Part shown: one piece after another, positions 49,642 to 58,421 of the stretch
Position numbering within the stretch: the first letter of the stretch is position 1
Layout of the letters: each line of letters begins with the position of its first letter
Source: Bradyrhizobium sp. 4
GTDB taxonomy: Bacteria; Pseudomonadota; Alphaproteobacteria; Rhizobiales; Xanthobacteraceae
Assembly (NCBI RefSeq): GCF_023100905.1
Contig: NZ_CP064686.1
Span: forward strand, 6,882,001 to 6,946,000
Reading direction: 5' to 3'
Length of the DNA stretch: 64,000 nt
Made by a program: the position numbers and the translations under genes
Notes under the pieces: generated by a model
Seen by the model: the letters and a program-made list of their open reading frames with translations, nothing else
Databases searched by the model: none
What the model was told of the DNA's origin: nothing

Positions 49642-50067
49642 ATGGCGTCTAGTCTCGATGATCTGACATGGTTGCGCGGGAACATCGACGTGTCCGACTT
49701 CAACGAGAAGGACTCCATCGCTTCGGTACGCCGGCGCACCGGGCGTGATCCCATCAGCGCGGTGAAGATGCCGGAAAGCCTGACCGCGGCCGTCGATAAT
49801 TGGGCCGAAGCCCATCACCTGTCGCGCTCGGATGCTATCCGCACGCTGGTCGAACTGGGCCTGAAGGTCGCGCCCCCGGCACTCCCGCCAGGACACCCGC
49901 TCGCCTCGGATGCCACCAGGATCGAAGAGCTCGCAGTGCATGAACTCGAGGGGTTGCTCGATCCTGCCCTCTCTGAGGACGAACGCGAGCGCCGGATCCG
50001 CCGTCTGACCGATGGCCCGCCGGAGTTCTCACACGAACGGATTGACCTGCCGAAGCACCGGACCTGA
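49642..50067 (+). CDS. Ribbon-helix-helix-like hypothetical protein
   Basis: A 141-residue protein of unknown role. Residues about 38-75 (ISAVKMPESLTAAVDNWAEA, then SRSDAIRTLVELGLK) have the beta strand plus two helices of an RHH DNA-binding domain. The C-terminal part is acidic and helical (ATRIEELAVHELEGLLDPAL). It could be an antitoxin-like or general regulator, but no toxin gene lies next to it. It is divergent from DUF3095. Confidence 0.7.
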   Translation: MASSLDDLTWLRGNIDVSDFNEKDSIASVRRRTGRDPISAVKMPESLTAAVDNWAEAHHLSRSDAIRTLVELGLKVAPPALPPGHPLASDATRIEELAVHELEGLLDPALSEDERERRIRRLTDGPPEFSHERIDLPKHRT

Positions 50068-50071
50068 ATGC

Positions 50072-50287
50072 CTAGTGCAGCTTCTCGTCCTGACGCTTGC
50101 GCAGCACAGAGGCGGGAACGTCATGGCAGCCGACAAGGCGCACGAATTTCTGCGGATACATTTCGTAACCGTGATCACCGGAATTCTGATGAGACATCGG
50201 CTCGCAGTGAACGGGCTGGCCGTGAACGTCGCTTTGCTGGGCGGAAGATAGCTTTGCCGACGCCTTGCCCGGGTTCGAAGCGGTCAT
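50072..50287 (-). CDS. Possible small protein, 71 residues
   Basis: A small reading frame on the minus strand from ATG 50287 with a good ribosome-binding site (AGGGAGCAG). The product is polar, with no signal peptide or helix, and has a Gly/His/Gln-rich centre (DVHGQPVHCEPMSHQNSGDH) and a basic tail. No family recognised. It ends convergently 5 bp from the RHH-like gene. Kept as a low-confidence gene on the strength of its ribosome-binding site. Confidence 0.4.
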   Translation of the reverse strand: MTASNPGKASAKLSSAQQSDVHGQPVHCEPMSHQNSGDHGYEMYPQKFVRLVGCHDVPASVLRKRQDEKLH

Positions 50288-50412
50288 GGACTGCTCCCTA
50301 TCGATTAGGGCAGATCGATTGACGTAACCCAATCGATTGCGCGGCATCTTACGACCAAATCCGGATCATGTCATTGCGCCGGATCAATGCAATTGTGGCG
50401 ATGGAGTTCCGC

Positions 50413-51135
50413 CTACGCCGTGTTGCCCGCGTCGACCGTGAACACGCTACCCGTCACATTGCGACCGCCCTCGCCCAGCAGATATTCCACCATGCGCGCG
50501 ACGTCGTCGGTCTCCGGCAGGCGCCGCAGCGCGCTGCGGCCGGCGATGCGCTTGCGGCTATCGTCGGAGAGATTGTGCGTCAGCTCGGTGTCGATGAAAC
50601 CGGGCGCGATCGCGTTCACGGTGATGCCGAGCTTGCCGACCTCGCGCGCGAGCGAACGGGTGAAGCCGGTGGCGGCGGCCTTGGTCGCACCGTAAACCGA
50701 GAGGCCGTTATAGCCGGTGGTCGCGATGATTGAGGAGATGTTGATGATACGGCCGGCACCGTCGGCCATCATCTGGCGCGCGACATATTTGGTGAGAATG
50801 ATCGGCGACAGCACGTTGAGCTGCACCAGCGCCTCGATCTCGGAATTGTGCATGGTCGCCAGCAGGCCTTCGGTGCCGAGGCCGGCATTGTTGACGAGGC
50901 CGTAGATCGGGCCGAATTCATCGCGCACGAGTTTGGCATAGGCCGGGATCGCGTCGATCACGGCGAGGTCACAGGCGCGGAAATGCAGGCGCCCTTCCGA
51001 CCCGGCGATCGCCGCCGTGAGCTCGTCGCTCTCGCGCCGCGCGGCCGCGATCACGTTGTAGCCGGCATCGACAAGCCGCTTGCCGATCGCAAGGCCGATA
51101 CCGCGGCTACCACCCGTGACGAGAACATTATGCAT
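50413..51135 (-). CDS. SDR-family oxidoreductase (FabG-like)
   Basis: NAD(P)-dependent reductase of 240 residues. Cofactor motif TGGSRGIG (7-14), the NNAG motif in YGLVNNAGLG, catalytic Ser in INISSI and YGATK (Tyr/Lys), and a substrate-side PGFIDTELTH. The start overlaps the AMP-ligase end by 8 bp, and the ligase overlaps the carrier-protein gene, so it probably reduces a beta-keto group on the carrier-bound substrate. Close to 3-oxoacyl-ACP reductases, but the fatty-acid FabG is expected elsewhere in the genome. Confidence 0.88.
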   Translation of the reverse strand: MHNVLVTGGSRGIGLAIGKRLVDAGYNVIAAARRESDELTAAIAGSEGRLHFRACDLAVIDAIPAYAKLVRDEFGPIYGLVNNAGLGTEGLLATMHNSEIEALVQLNVLSPIILTKYVARQMMADGAGRIINISSIIATTGYNGLSVYGATKAAATGFTRSLAREVGKLGITVNAIAPGFIDTELTHNLSDDSRKRIAGRSALRRLPETDDVARMVEYLLGEGGRNVTGSVFTVDAGNTA

Positions 51136-52510
51136 CGGTGCGCGCCAGTTTGCCGGCCGGGGTGACGTCGAGCGCCTCGACGAAGCGGATCACCGCCGGC
51201 ACCTTATGGGACGCGAGCTGCGCGCGGCACTGATCCAGGATCTGGGCGCGGATCTCTTTCGCGCGCGCCGGATCGGTGCCGTCGGCGAGGATCACGTCGG
51301 CAACGACGATACCGCCGGTGATCGGGCTCTTGCGTGACTTCGCCCGCGACATCCGCACGTCGGGATGACGGTTGATCACCGCCTCGATCTCTTCGGGGTG
51401 AACCTTCAGCCCACCGATATTGATGATGCCGCCGCGGCGGCCGACGAAATAGTAGCGGTCGCCACGCAATTCGACGATATCGCCGCTGTCGACAAATCCG
51501 TCTACGTCGGTGAGCGCAGCCGCGTCGCGGCCGATGTAGGCGTGCGCCGTGCGCGTCGAGCGGATGCGTAGCGAGCCGTCGATGACCTTCATTTCGACGC
51601 CGTTGCGGTTGCCGAGATAGTCCGCCGGAAAGCCTTCCAGCCCATCATTGACGGCAAAGCCGACGCCGGCCTCGGTCGATGCATAGGCATGGCCGACGGA
51701 GGAATTCGGGAACGCCGTTTTCAGGCCGTCCAGCACCGCCTGGTCGGCGATCTCGCCGGAGAGGCGGACATAGCGCGGCGCGAACTGCGCGGCCGAGCCG
51801 CTCATCAACAGCTTGCGCCAGTGCGAGGGCGTGCCGGAGATGTGGGAGACGCCGCGCGCGTTCAACCGCGTGACGTGATCGCCGAGCGCCTCATGGGGAT
51901 CGGACAGCACCATCGAGCCGCCGGAGAGGACGGCGCGGAGGAATATCTGCAGGCCGCCATAGCGGCGGATGTCGTAGAACGTCGCCCATACCGGCGCGGG
52001 TCCGCGCGCCGGGCCTTCGGCGACGATGGCGCCGGTGAGTGCTTCCAGTGTATGGCCGACGATTTTCGGCACGCCCGACGTGCCCGAAGTGAGCATCAGC
52101 CATTCCGTGGCGCGTTCGGTCCTGGCCGGCGTGGTAGCCTGAGGCGGCAGTTGTGCGGTGAGGACGAGCGGCACGCCGGTCTCGGCCAAGCGATCGGGCT
52201 CGTCGGTGACGACGGCGTCGATCCCGGCATCCGCCATCAGCGCATCGAGATGCGCGGGATTAAGATCGGGCGGGCACAGCAGCATGCGGCGCGCAATACC
52301 GTCGAGCTCGACCATGGCAAGGCCCGATCGGAGCTGGTCGGACAATTTCAGCAGCACCGCGCGGCCGGACAGCTCGCCCAGGCGGCCACCCAGGACCGTC
52401 TGCGACAGGATATCCGTCAGCGACACGACATCGTGCGCGTCCGACAGCGTGCGGCCGGTCAGCTCCGCGCCGAGATGGTCGCGAAGCGCAAAGATCTCAC
52501 GCGGGGACAT
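51128..52510 (-). CDS. AMP-dependent acid ligase (adenylation enzyme) of an ACP cluster
   Basis: ANL-superfamily enzyme of 460 residues, short for the family. It has the P-loop MLTSGTSGVPKIVGHT, the A5-type YASTEAGVGF, DSGDIVELRGDRYYFVGRRG (A7/A8), INIGGLKVHPEEIE, and the C-terminal catalytic Lys in PAGKLART. It should activate a carboxylic acid and load it on the neighbouring carrier protein. ATG 52510 overlaps the carrier gene by 14 bp and the end overlaps the SDR by 8 bp. The acid is unknown. Confidence 0.88.
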   Translation of the reverse strand: MSPREIFALRDHLGAELTGRTLSDAHDVVSLTDILSQTVLGGRLGELSGRAVLLKLSDQLRSGLAMVELDGIARRMLLCPPDLNPAHLDALMADAGIDAVVTDEPDRLAETGVPLVLTAQLPPQATTPARTERATEWLMLTSGTSGVPKIVGHTLEALTGAIVAEGPARGPAPVWATFYDIRRYGGLQIFLRAVLSGGSMVLSDPHEALGDHVTRLNARGVSHISGTPSHWRKLLMSGSAAQFAPRYVRLSGEIADQAVLDGLKTAFPNSSVGHAYASTEAGVGFAVNDGLEGFPADYLGNRNGVEMKVIDGSLRIRSTRTAHAYIGRDAAALTDVDGFVDSGDIVELRGDRYYFVGRRGGIINIGGLKVHPEEIEAVINRHPDVRMSRAKSRKSPITGGIVVADVILADGTDPARAKEIRAQILDQCRAQLASHKVPAVIRFVEALDVTPAGKLARTDA

Positions 52511-52742
52511 TTTCGTAGGCCCGCACGAAATCGCCCACAGTGGCGGGGAACGCTGCGTCCTCGGAGATGGTGAAGGGGTCGACGCCGGTCTCGTCCTCGA
52601 GGCGCGCCACCAGGATGGCGAAGGCGAGCGAGTCGAAGCCCGTCTCGTGCAGGGACAGATCGTCCGAGAGTGCGGGAAGCGCGACGTGCTGCTCCTTGGC
52701 GATCTGCTGGATCGCTTCAATGACCTTAGACCGTACCGACAT
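52497..52742 (-). CDS. Acyl carrier protein (phosphopantetheine-binding)
   Basis: Carrier protein of 81 residues. The phosphopantetheine site is the Ser in GFDSLAFAILV (about residue 38), in the usual four-helix context (KVIEAIQQIAKEQ, DDLSLHETGFDSL, FVRAYENVP). It ends in a 14-bp overlap with the AMP-ligase start, so the two are made together. It is distinct from the household AcpP (different charge and loop), pointing to a dedicated pathway. Confidence 0.9.
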   Translation of the reverse strand: MSVRSKVIEAIQQIAKEQHVALPALSDDLSLHETGFDSLAFAILVARLEDETGVDPFTISEDAAFPATVGDFVRAYENVPA

Positions 52743-52841
52743 GGCTGGCTCGCTTCTGTTGTCGTTCGTGTTGCGGCGGTTCTTGATGACCGCCTCCCTT
52801 GGCCGTTTGTTTACCCGACAGAAGTAAATGGCTTCTTGGAC

Positions 52842-52873
52842 AATTCGGATAAAATTGGACCTATCTCCGAATT
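52842..52873. promoter_or_regulatory. Inverted repeat upstream of the ACP-ligase-SDR genes
   Basis: AATTCGGA (52842-52849) and TCCGAATT (52866-52873), a perfect 8-bp inverted repeat with a 16-bp AT-rich centre. It lies 100 bp upstream of the carrier-protein ATG and just past the acyl-CoA synthetase stop; no T-run follows, so an operator is more likely than a terminator. Confidence 0.5.
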
Positions 52874-52881
52874 TTCGCGGG

Positions 52882-54696
52882 CTAGAGCCGGATCGTGCCC
52901 TCGTTGATTTGCGCATGTGTCTCCGCGTCCAGCGCGACATAGGTGCCGGCCTTCGGGTCCAGCATGAACAGCGGATCGGAGACCACGCCCGGATCAAATC
53001 CCTCGCGCGCGAGCTCGCCCTTTTTCTGCTTGAACGTCTCGGTCGCATCGAGTTCGCGCGAGATGCGTATGAAGACGGGGTGAGCATAGGCCGGCAGGCG
53101 CTGAGCGAGATGGGCGGGCAGCGCCTCGACGTCAAAGCCCTCGTTCACCACGACCGCGCTCATGCCGGCGCGGCCATCGGTGCCGGGGATGTTGACGCCG
53201 TAGGTGGTGGCATCGATCACGCCGGTGAAATCGCGTACGGCGTCGTTGACCTCCGAGGTCGCGACGTTCTCGCCCTTCCAGCGAAAGGTGTCGCCGATGC
53301 GATCGACGAAGTGGAAGAAGCCTTTCTCGTCGAGCCGCATCAGATCGCCGGTGCGGAACCAGGAATCGCCCTTGGCAAAGACATCGCGCAGGATCTTCTT
53401 CTCGGTTTCGCTCGCCTCGGTGTAGCCCTCGAAGCGACCGCCGCCCTCATCCGCCGTGCCGATGCGGCCTATGGCTTCGCCGGCCTCGCCGCGCGCGCAG
53501 GGAATACAAAACCCCTCTGCATTGCGCAGCGGCGCGCCGTTATCGGGGTCGAGCTTGACGAGGCCGGCAGGAAAACGATGCGCGAGCAGCGGCGGAACGC
53601 GGCCGATTGCGCCGGGCTGGCCCTCGACGTTGAACAGCGAGAAATTGCCCTCCGTCGCCGCGTAGAATTCGAGGATGCGCGGAATGGCGAAACGCGCCTG
53701 AAAATCATCCCAGATGTCACCGCGCAGGCCGTTGCCGCAGGCAAGCCGCAGGCGATGCCGGTTCTCGTATTCCGACGGCGACGCCTTGAGCAGGTAGCGG
53801 CAGAGCTCGCCGATATACTGAAACAACGTGCAGTCGTGGTGCACGACGTCCGGCCAGAAATTCGAGGCTGAGAATTTTTCCGCGATCACCACCGAGCCGC
53901 CGGCAGCGAGCATGCTGCATGGCGCGACGATGCCGCCGACCGAGTGGAACAGCGGCAGGCAATCGTAGAGCCGATCCTGCGGCGTCGCGCCGGTGAGGCC
54001 GGCGAACCAAAAGCCCCAATTGAGGATGCGGCGATGGCTGATGCTGGCGGCTTTCGGCAGGCCGGTCGTGCCGGAGGTGTAGATCAGCAGGGCGCGGTCG
54101 TCGATGGTGACGTCGCCACGCTCGTCCGGCGAAAGCGGCCCGTCATCGAGGGCGGCAAGCGCGACATCGATCGCACGTTCGCTGCGGGCATCGCCATGAG
54201 TCCAGACCTTTGCTTCCGTCCTCAGGTGCGGCGACGCCCCGTCCAGCGCCTCCGCAAGCTCGTGCGCGACAATGACGTGAGCGGGCCTTGCGACTCCGAT
54301 GCAATGCGCGAGCGACTGGCCAACGAGCTTGGTGTTGATCAGCGCGACCACGCCGCCGACCCGGCTGATGCCGAGCCAGGCCGCGACATAGTCGATGCCG
54401 TTCGGCATGATCAGCGCGACAGTGTCGCCCTTGGCCACACCGGCCGAGCGTGCCCACCGCGCATAGCGATTGATGCGTTTCGAAAGTCCCTCATAGTCGA
54501 GGCTCGCGTCATCGGTGGCCAGCGCACTGCGATCTGGCTGGCGCTGCGCCCAATCATCGACGACGTCGGCGAACAGCCGGCCCGGCAACGTCTCGATCCG
54601 TGCGGTGAGCTCGATCGCCTTCAGCCAGATTTTCGAAGCCGAAGGTGCGCGCGCGGCTTTCGGTTGCTCGATGACGCCGGTTGTCATGCCGTTCAT
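52882..54696 (-). CDS. Long-chain acyl-CoA synthetase, FadD6/FATP-like
   Basis: Acyl-CoA ligase of 604 residues of the fatty-acid transport protein-like group. P-loop YTSGTTGLPKAASISHRR, EFYAATEGNFSLFNVEG (A5), DSWFRTGDLMRLDEKGFFHF (A7), the DRIGDTFRWKGENVATSEV motif shared with FATP/FadD6 and a C-terminal TETFKQKKGEL with the catalytic Lys. It activates long or very-long-chain acids. The start may be ATG 54696 or 54687. It ends 139 bp before the carrier-protein gene on the same strand and could feed that cluster. Confidence 0.9.
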   Translation of the reverse strand: MNGMTTGVIEQPKAARAPSASKIWLKAIELTARIETLPGRLFADVVDDWAQRQPDRSALATDDASLDYEGLSKRINRYARWARSAGVAKGDTVALIMPNGIDYVAAWLGISRVGGVVALINTKLVGQSLAHCIGVARPAHVIVAHELAEALDGASPHLRTEAKVWTHGDARSERAIDVALAALDDGPLSPDERGDVTIDDRALLIYTSGTTGLPKAASISHRRILNWGFWFAGLTGATPQDRLYDCLPLFHSVGGIVAPCSMLAAGGSVVIAEKFSASNFWPDVVHHDCTLFQYIGELCRYLLKASPSEYENRHRLRLACGNGLRGDIWDDFQARFAIPRILEFYAATEGNFSLFNVEGQPGAIGRVPPLLAHRFPAGLVKLDPDNGAPLRNAEGFCIPCARGEAGEAIGRIGTADEGGGRFEGYTEASETEKKILRDVFAKGDSWFRTGDLMRLDEKGFFHFVDRIGDTFRWKGENVATSEVNDAVRDFTGVIDATTYGVNIPGTDGRAGMSAVVVNEGFDVEALPAHLAQRLPAYAHPVFIRISRELDATETFKQKKGELAREGFDPGVVSDPLFMLDPKAGTYVALDAETHAQINEGTIRL

Positions 54697-54956
54697 TCTT
54701 TCGGAACGTGTCTGCTGGTTCCCGGCAGCTTAGCTCGCACGCCCTGCCCAGGCGTTAAGAGACAAGGTAAAACCAGGTTAGTGCGCGATTAACTCTGTCA
54801 TCCTTTACCAAACCGGATGCGATCGACGTGCGCGCGGCCTGGCAATTCTTGCGACAGCAGAGCCGGGCCGCGTTGCGCGGGAGGCTAGGCGGCTCCGGGC
54901 AAACGGGTTAGGCTTTTTGACCCTGCATTGTCCGGATTGCGAAAGGGAGACGACCT

Positions 54957-55664
54957 GTGGCTCTCGACTCGTCTGAGTTTCCTGTCCAGGTCGCGCCGTT
55001 CGAGCAGCCGCTGACCCATTTTGCCAGTCGCCTGAAGGACAGGCAGGTCAAGGTGGTCGCGATCGGCTCGTCGAGCACGGCGGGCGAAGGAGGCATCGCT
55101 CCCTATCCGCAGCGGCTGCTGGCCGACCTTCGGATACGATTTCCAAATGCCATGATCGAAGTGGTCAACCGGGGCGTTGGCGGCGAAGAGGCCCCTTTGG
55201 AGCTGAAGCGGTTCGACCATGACGTCTTCGATCTCAACCCCGATCTCGTCATCTGGCAGGTCGGAACCAATTCAGTGTGGCAATCCACCGATCCGCCCTC
55301 GTTCAAGGACACCACGCACGCCATCCGTGAGGGCATTGACCGGCTGCTCGGCGCCAAGCGGATCGACGTGATCCTGATGGACCTGCAATACGTGCCGGCG
55401 CTGCTGACACCGGCCAAGGCCGACAAGGCGAACGCGATGGTCGCGGCGATCAGCGAGATCGCGCATGCGAAGGGGGTCAACGTCTTTTGTCGCTTCGCAC
55501 TGATGAAGAGCTGGCACGATGTTGCAGGAATTTCGTTCGACCGCATGGTCGACCCGGACGACGATAGCAGGCTGCACGCAAGCGACTGGACCACGGACAA
55601 GATGACCTGGCAGTTGACCGACGCGATCGTCACCGCGGCCAACAAGGCGCCTCACGGCAGCTAG
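54957..55664 (+). CDS. SGNH/GDSL-family hydrolase
   Basis: Predicted esterase or lipase of 235 residues starting at GTG 54957 after AAAGGGAGACGACC. Block I is AIGSSSTAGEG (nucleophile Ser in the second half of the motif), block II has NRGVGGEEA, block III is WQVGTNSVW (Asn) and block V is the DSRLHASDW with Asp and His. No signal peptide is seen. The substrate is unknown; family members deacetylate sugars or hydrolyse lipids. It is divergent from the acyl-CoA synthetase. Confidence 0.87.
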   Translation: MALDSSEFPVQVAPFEQPLTHFASRLKDRQVKVVAIGSSSTAGEGGIAPYPQRLLADLRIRFPNAMIEVVNRGVGGEEAPLELKRFDHDVFDLNPDLVIWQVGTNSVWQSTDPPSFKDTTHAIREGIDRLLGAKRIDVILMDLQYVPALLTPAKADKANAMVAAISEIAHAKGVNVFCRFALMKSWHDVAGISFDRMVDPDDDSRLHASDWTTDKMTWQLTDAIVTAANKAPHGS

Positions 55665-55708
55665 TCCTGCATGCTCCGTCAGATTGATGGCCGAACGGGC
55701 GGTGAGCG

Positions 55709-55978
55709 CTAGCCGCCCCGCTGATGGCGCGAGCGCTGCGGCGGTGCGTTGAACGGATAATACGGATTGAGATCGCAGCTGGCGGAGCGGCCTGAAGCGG
55801 TAGCTCGGCACTGCGGCACTGAGGTGAAGGAGCAATCGTACCACTCCCCGCCACCGCCGTTCGCACCGGAATAGACGTGCATGCAGACGGGATAGCGCGG
55901 ATCGAAGGTCTGCGCATGCGACGGCGCGGCCGTGAGCAGTGCACCGACGGTCATGATCAGGCCGAATAAGCGACGCAT
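55709..55978 (-). CDS. DUF3551 family exported small protein, copy 1
   Basis: Secreted or periplasmic protein of 89 residues from ATG 55978 (an upstream ATG at 56002 is possible). Signal peptide MRRLFGLIMTVGALLTAAPS, then FDPRYPVCMHVYSG, WYDCSFTSVPQCRATASGRS and SCDLNPYY. Four conserved cysteines suggest two disulfides. The function of DUF3551 is unknown; the family is expanded in Bradyrhizobium. The next gene is a close paralogue. Confidence 0.87.
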   Translation of the reverse strand: MRRLFGLIMTVGALLTAAPSHAQTFDPRYPVCMHVYSGANGGGGEWYDCSFTSVPQCRATASGRSASCDLNPYYPFNAPPQRSRHQRGG

Positions 55979-56011
55979 GAAAATTGCCCCCGAAAGTCGC
56001 ATTGCGGATCG

Positions 56012-56293
56012 CTAGTGCACGTTCTTGTGGCGCCGGCGCGGCTGCGGCGGCGGTCGGTCGAAAGCATAATACGGGTTGACGTCGCAGCTTGCCGAGCGGC
56101 CCGAGGCCGTGGCGCGGCACTGCGGCAGCGAGGTAAAGGAGCAGTCGAAATAGTCGCCGCCGCCACCGCCGAAGCCGCCGGGCGTGTAGACGTGCATGCA
56201 CACCGGGTAACGCGGATCGTAGGTCTGGGCGCTGGCATCTGCCGCCACGAACAGCATGACAATTGCGGTGAGGGTCAGGATCGGCAAACGCAT
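56012..56293 (-). CDS. DUF3551 family exported small protein, copy 2
   Basis: Secreted or periplasmic protein of 93 residues. Signal peptide MRLPILTLTAIVMLFVAADA followed by YDPRYPVCMHVYTPG, YFDCSFTSLPQCRATASGRS and SCDVNPYYAF. It shares all four Cys and nearly the whole C-terminal half with copy 1, from which it is separated by 33 bp, so this is a tandem gene duplication. The Gly-rich spacer (GGFGGGGG) and the basic tail (PRRRHKNVH) are specific to this copy. Confidence 0.88.
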   Translation of the reverse strand: MRLPILTLTAIVMLFVAADASAQTYDPRYPVCMHVYTPGGFGGGGGDYFDCSFTSLPQCRATASGRSASCDVNPYYAFDRPPPQPRRRHKNVH

Positions 56294-56421
56294 GGAGAAA
56301 TCCTCGAATCGTTCATGTCGGCGACCGGGATGCCGACCGCCTCATATGGCACAACACCACGACAGAGGCGACCGTTCCTGCGTGCAGATGACGGCAAGGT
56401 GAGTGCGGTGCACTGCGCCCG

Positions 56422-58299
56422 CTACCCGCCGAGCCCCTGCAACACCAGCCGGTTCAGCCTTGCCGCAAACGCGGCAGGGTCTTCCGGCAGCTCGCCGTCC
56501 AGGATCTGCGCCTGTTCGAGCAGGAGCAGACTGAGATCGTCGACCGCCTTCGAGCCGGCCTGAGCCTTCGTGATCGCGGTGACCAGCGGATGGCGCAGGT
56601 TGATCTCGAGGATCGGCTTGGTGCGCAGGCCGCGGTTCTGCTGGGCCAGGATGCGCTCGAGCTCGCGGCTCGGGCCCTGGCTGTCGGCGACGAGGCAGGA
56701 GGCGGAACTGGTGAGACGCGTCGAGGCCTTGACATCGCTGACGCGCTCGCCGAGCGCGGCCTTGATCACCGCAATGGTGGCGGCCTCGTCGGCGGACGGC
56801 TCGTCCTTTTTCGTCTCGTCCGCCTCGTCGACGCGTGGGATCAGGTCGAGGTTGAGATCGCCCTGGCTCAGCGACTTCAGCGGCTTGCCGTCGAATTCCG
56901 ATGGCATCGACGTCCAGAAGGCGTCGACGGGATCGGACAGCAGCAGCACTTCGATGCCGCGCGCAGTCGCCGCCTCGAGCCGGGGGTTCGACTTCAGCCG
57001 ATCGATGCTGTCGCCGACCAGATAATAGATCTCGGTCTGGTTCGGCTTGAAATCGGCGATGACGTCCTTCAGCGAACGCTTCTCGCCCGAGGTCGTGGTG
57101 AAACGCGACAGCGCGAGCAGCTTTTCGCGGCGTTCGAAATCTTCGTAGATGCCTTCCTTCAGCACCGCGCCGAAGGCCTCCCAGATCTTCGCGAAGTTCT
57201 CCGGATCCTTCTCCGCAAGGCTTTCGAGCTCGGACAATACGCGGGTCGCCACGGCCTTGCGGATCTGTGCGAGCTGCGGATTGTTCTGAAGCATCTCGCG
57301 CGAGATGTTGAGCGGGAGATCCTCGCTGTCGACGACGCCGCGGATGAAGCGGAGGTAGCCCGGCAGAAGATCGGCATCGTCGGTGATGAAGACGCGGCGG
57401 ACATAGAGCTTGACGCGTCCCTTGCGGTTCGGCTCGAACAGATCGAACGGCTTGGTCGAGGGCGCGAACAGCAGCACGGCGTAGGAGTAACGCCCCTCCG
57501 CGCGATAATGCAGCGTCATCGCGGGATCGTCGAAGGCGGAGGCGATCTGCTGATAGGCCTTCTTGTAGTCTTCCGGCGTGAGCTCGGATTTCGAGCGCTG
57601 CCACAGCGCGCTTGCAGAATTGATCTGGCGCGGTTCGCCCTCTTCAGGCACGAGCTCGATCGGGAAGAGGATGTTGTCGGAATACGCGCCGACGATACGC
57701 TCGATCTCGTAGGCTTCGAGATATTTCTTCGCATCATCCTTGAGGTGCAGGACGATCTCGGTGCCGCGCTGCACGCGGGTCGCATCCTCCTCGCTGGCAC
57801 GCGCGATCTCGAAGCCCGACCCGCCTGTGGACGTCCAGGTCCAGACGTCGCTCTCGCCGGCGCGGCGGCTGACCACGACGATCTTGTCGGCGACCATGAA
57901 GGCGGAATAGAAGCCGACGCCGAACTGGCCAATCAGGCCGAGACCATCCTTGGCCTCCTTGAGCTTCGACACGAAGGCCTTGGTGCCCGAGCGGGCGATT
58001 GTGCCGAGGTGGTCGATCAGCTCCTGCCGCTCCATGCCGATGCCATTGTCAGCGATCGCAAGCGTTCCGGCCGTCTTGTTCGGAATGATCCGGATCTTGG
58101 GCGCGTCGCCCTCGCCCAGCAGCGCCGGACTGGCGATGGCCTCATAGCGCAGCTTGTCGCAGGCGTCCGATGCGTTGGAGACGAGCTCGCGCAGGAAGAT
58201 ATCGGTCTCGGAATAGACGGAGTGCACCATCAGGTGCAGAAGCTCGGAAACCTCGGCCTGGAAGGGCTGCGTATGCACAGCCGTGTCTGACGTCGTCAT
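56422..58299 (-). CDS. htpG: Molecular chaperone HtpG (Hsp90)
   Basis: Bacterial Hsp90 of 625 residues. N-terminal ATP site: LVSNASDACDKLRYEA, DNGIGM, GTIARSGT and GQFGVGFYSAFMV; middle domain with GVVDSEDLPLNISREMLQ; C-terminal dimer domain without the eukaryotic MEEVD tail. Length and motif order are normal. It is cytoplasmic and heat-induced in most bacteria; I see no ROSE-like leader in front of this gene. It ends 128 bp from the DUF3551 genes. Confidence 0.96.
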   Translation of the reverse strand: MTTSDTAVHTQPFQAEVSELLHLMVHSVYSETDIFLRELVSNASDACDKLRYEAIASPALLGEGDAPKIRIIPNKTAGTLAIADNGIGMERQELIDHLGTIARSGTKAFVSKLKEAKDGLGLIGQFGVGFYSAFMVADKIVVVSRRAGESDVWTWTSTGGSGFEIARASEEDATRVQRGTEIVLHLKDDAKKYLEAYEIERIVGAYSDNILFPIELVPEEGEPRQINSASALWQRSKSELTPEDYKKAYQQIASAFDDPAMTLHYRAEGRYSYAVLLFAPSTKPFDLFEPNRKGRVKLYVRRVFITDDADLLPGYLRFIRGVVDSEDLPLNISREMLQNNPQLAQIRKAVATRVLSELESLAEKDPENFAKIWEAFGAVLKEGIYEDFERREKLLALSRFTTTSGEKRSLKDVIADFKPNQTEIYYLVGDSIDRLKSNPRLEAATARGIEVLLLSDPVDAFWTSMPSEFDGKPLKSLSQGDLNLDLIPRVDEADETKKDEPSADEAATIAVIKAALGERVSDVKASTRLTSSASCLVADSQGPSRELERILAQQNRGLRTKPILEINLRHPLVTAITKAQAGSKAVDDLSLLLLEQAQILDGELPEDPAAFAARLNRLVLQGLGG

Positions 58300-58421
58300 G
58301 CGTTTACCCGGTCAATCGAAAGGGAAAGAAACCCGGGATATAACGCGAGGGGGCAGGGGATCAAGTGAAGTCAGCAACCGCCCCCCGGGGCGGAGGCCGA
58401 CGTGTCCGTGGCAAATGCCGA

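Noticed and set aside
56590..58290. 566-codon plus-strand frame opposite htpG
   Set aside because: htpG is certain on the minus strand; the plus frame is its shadow.
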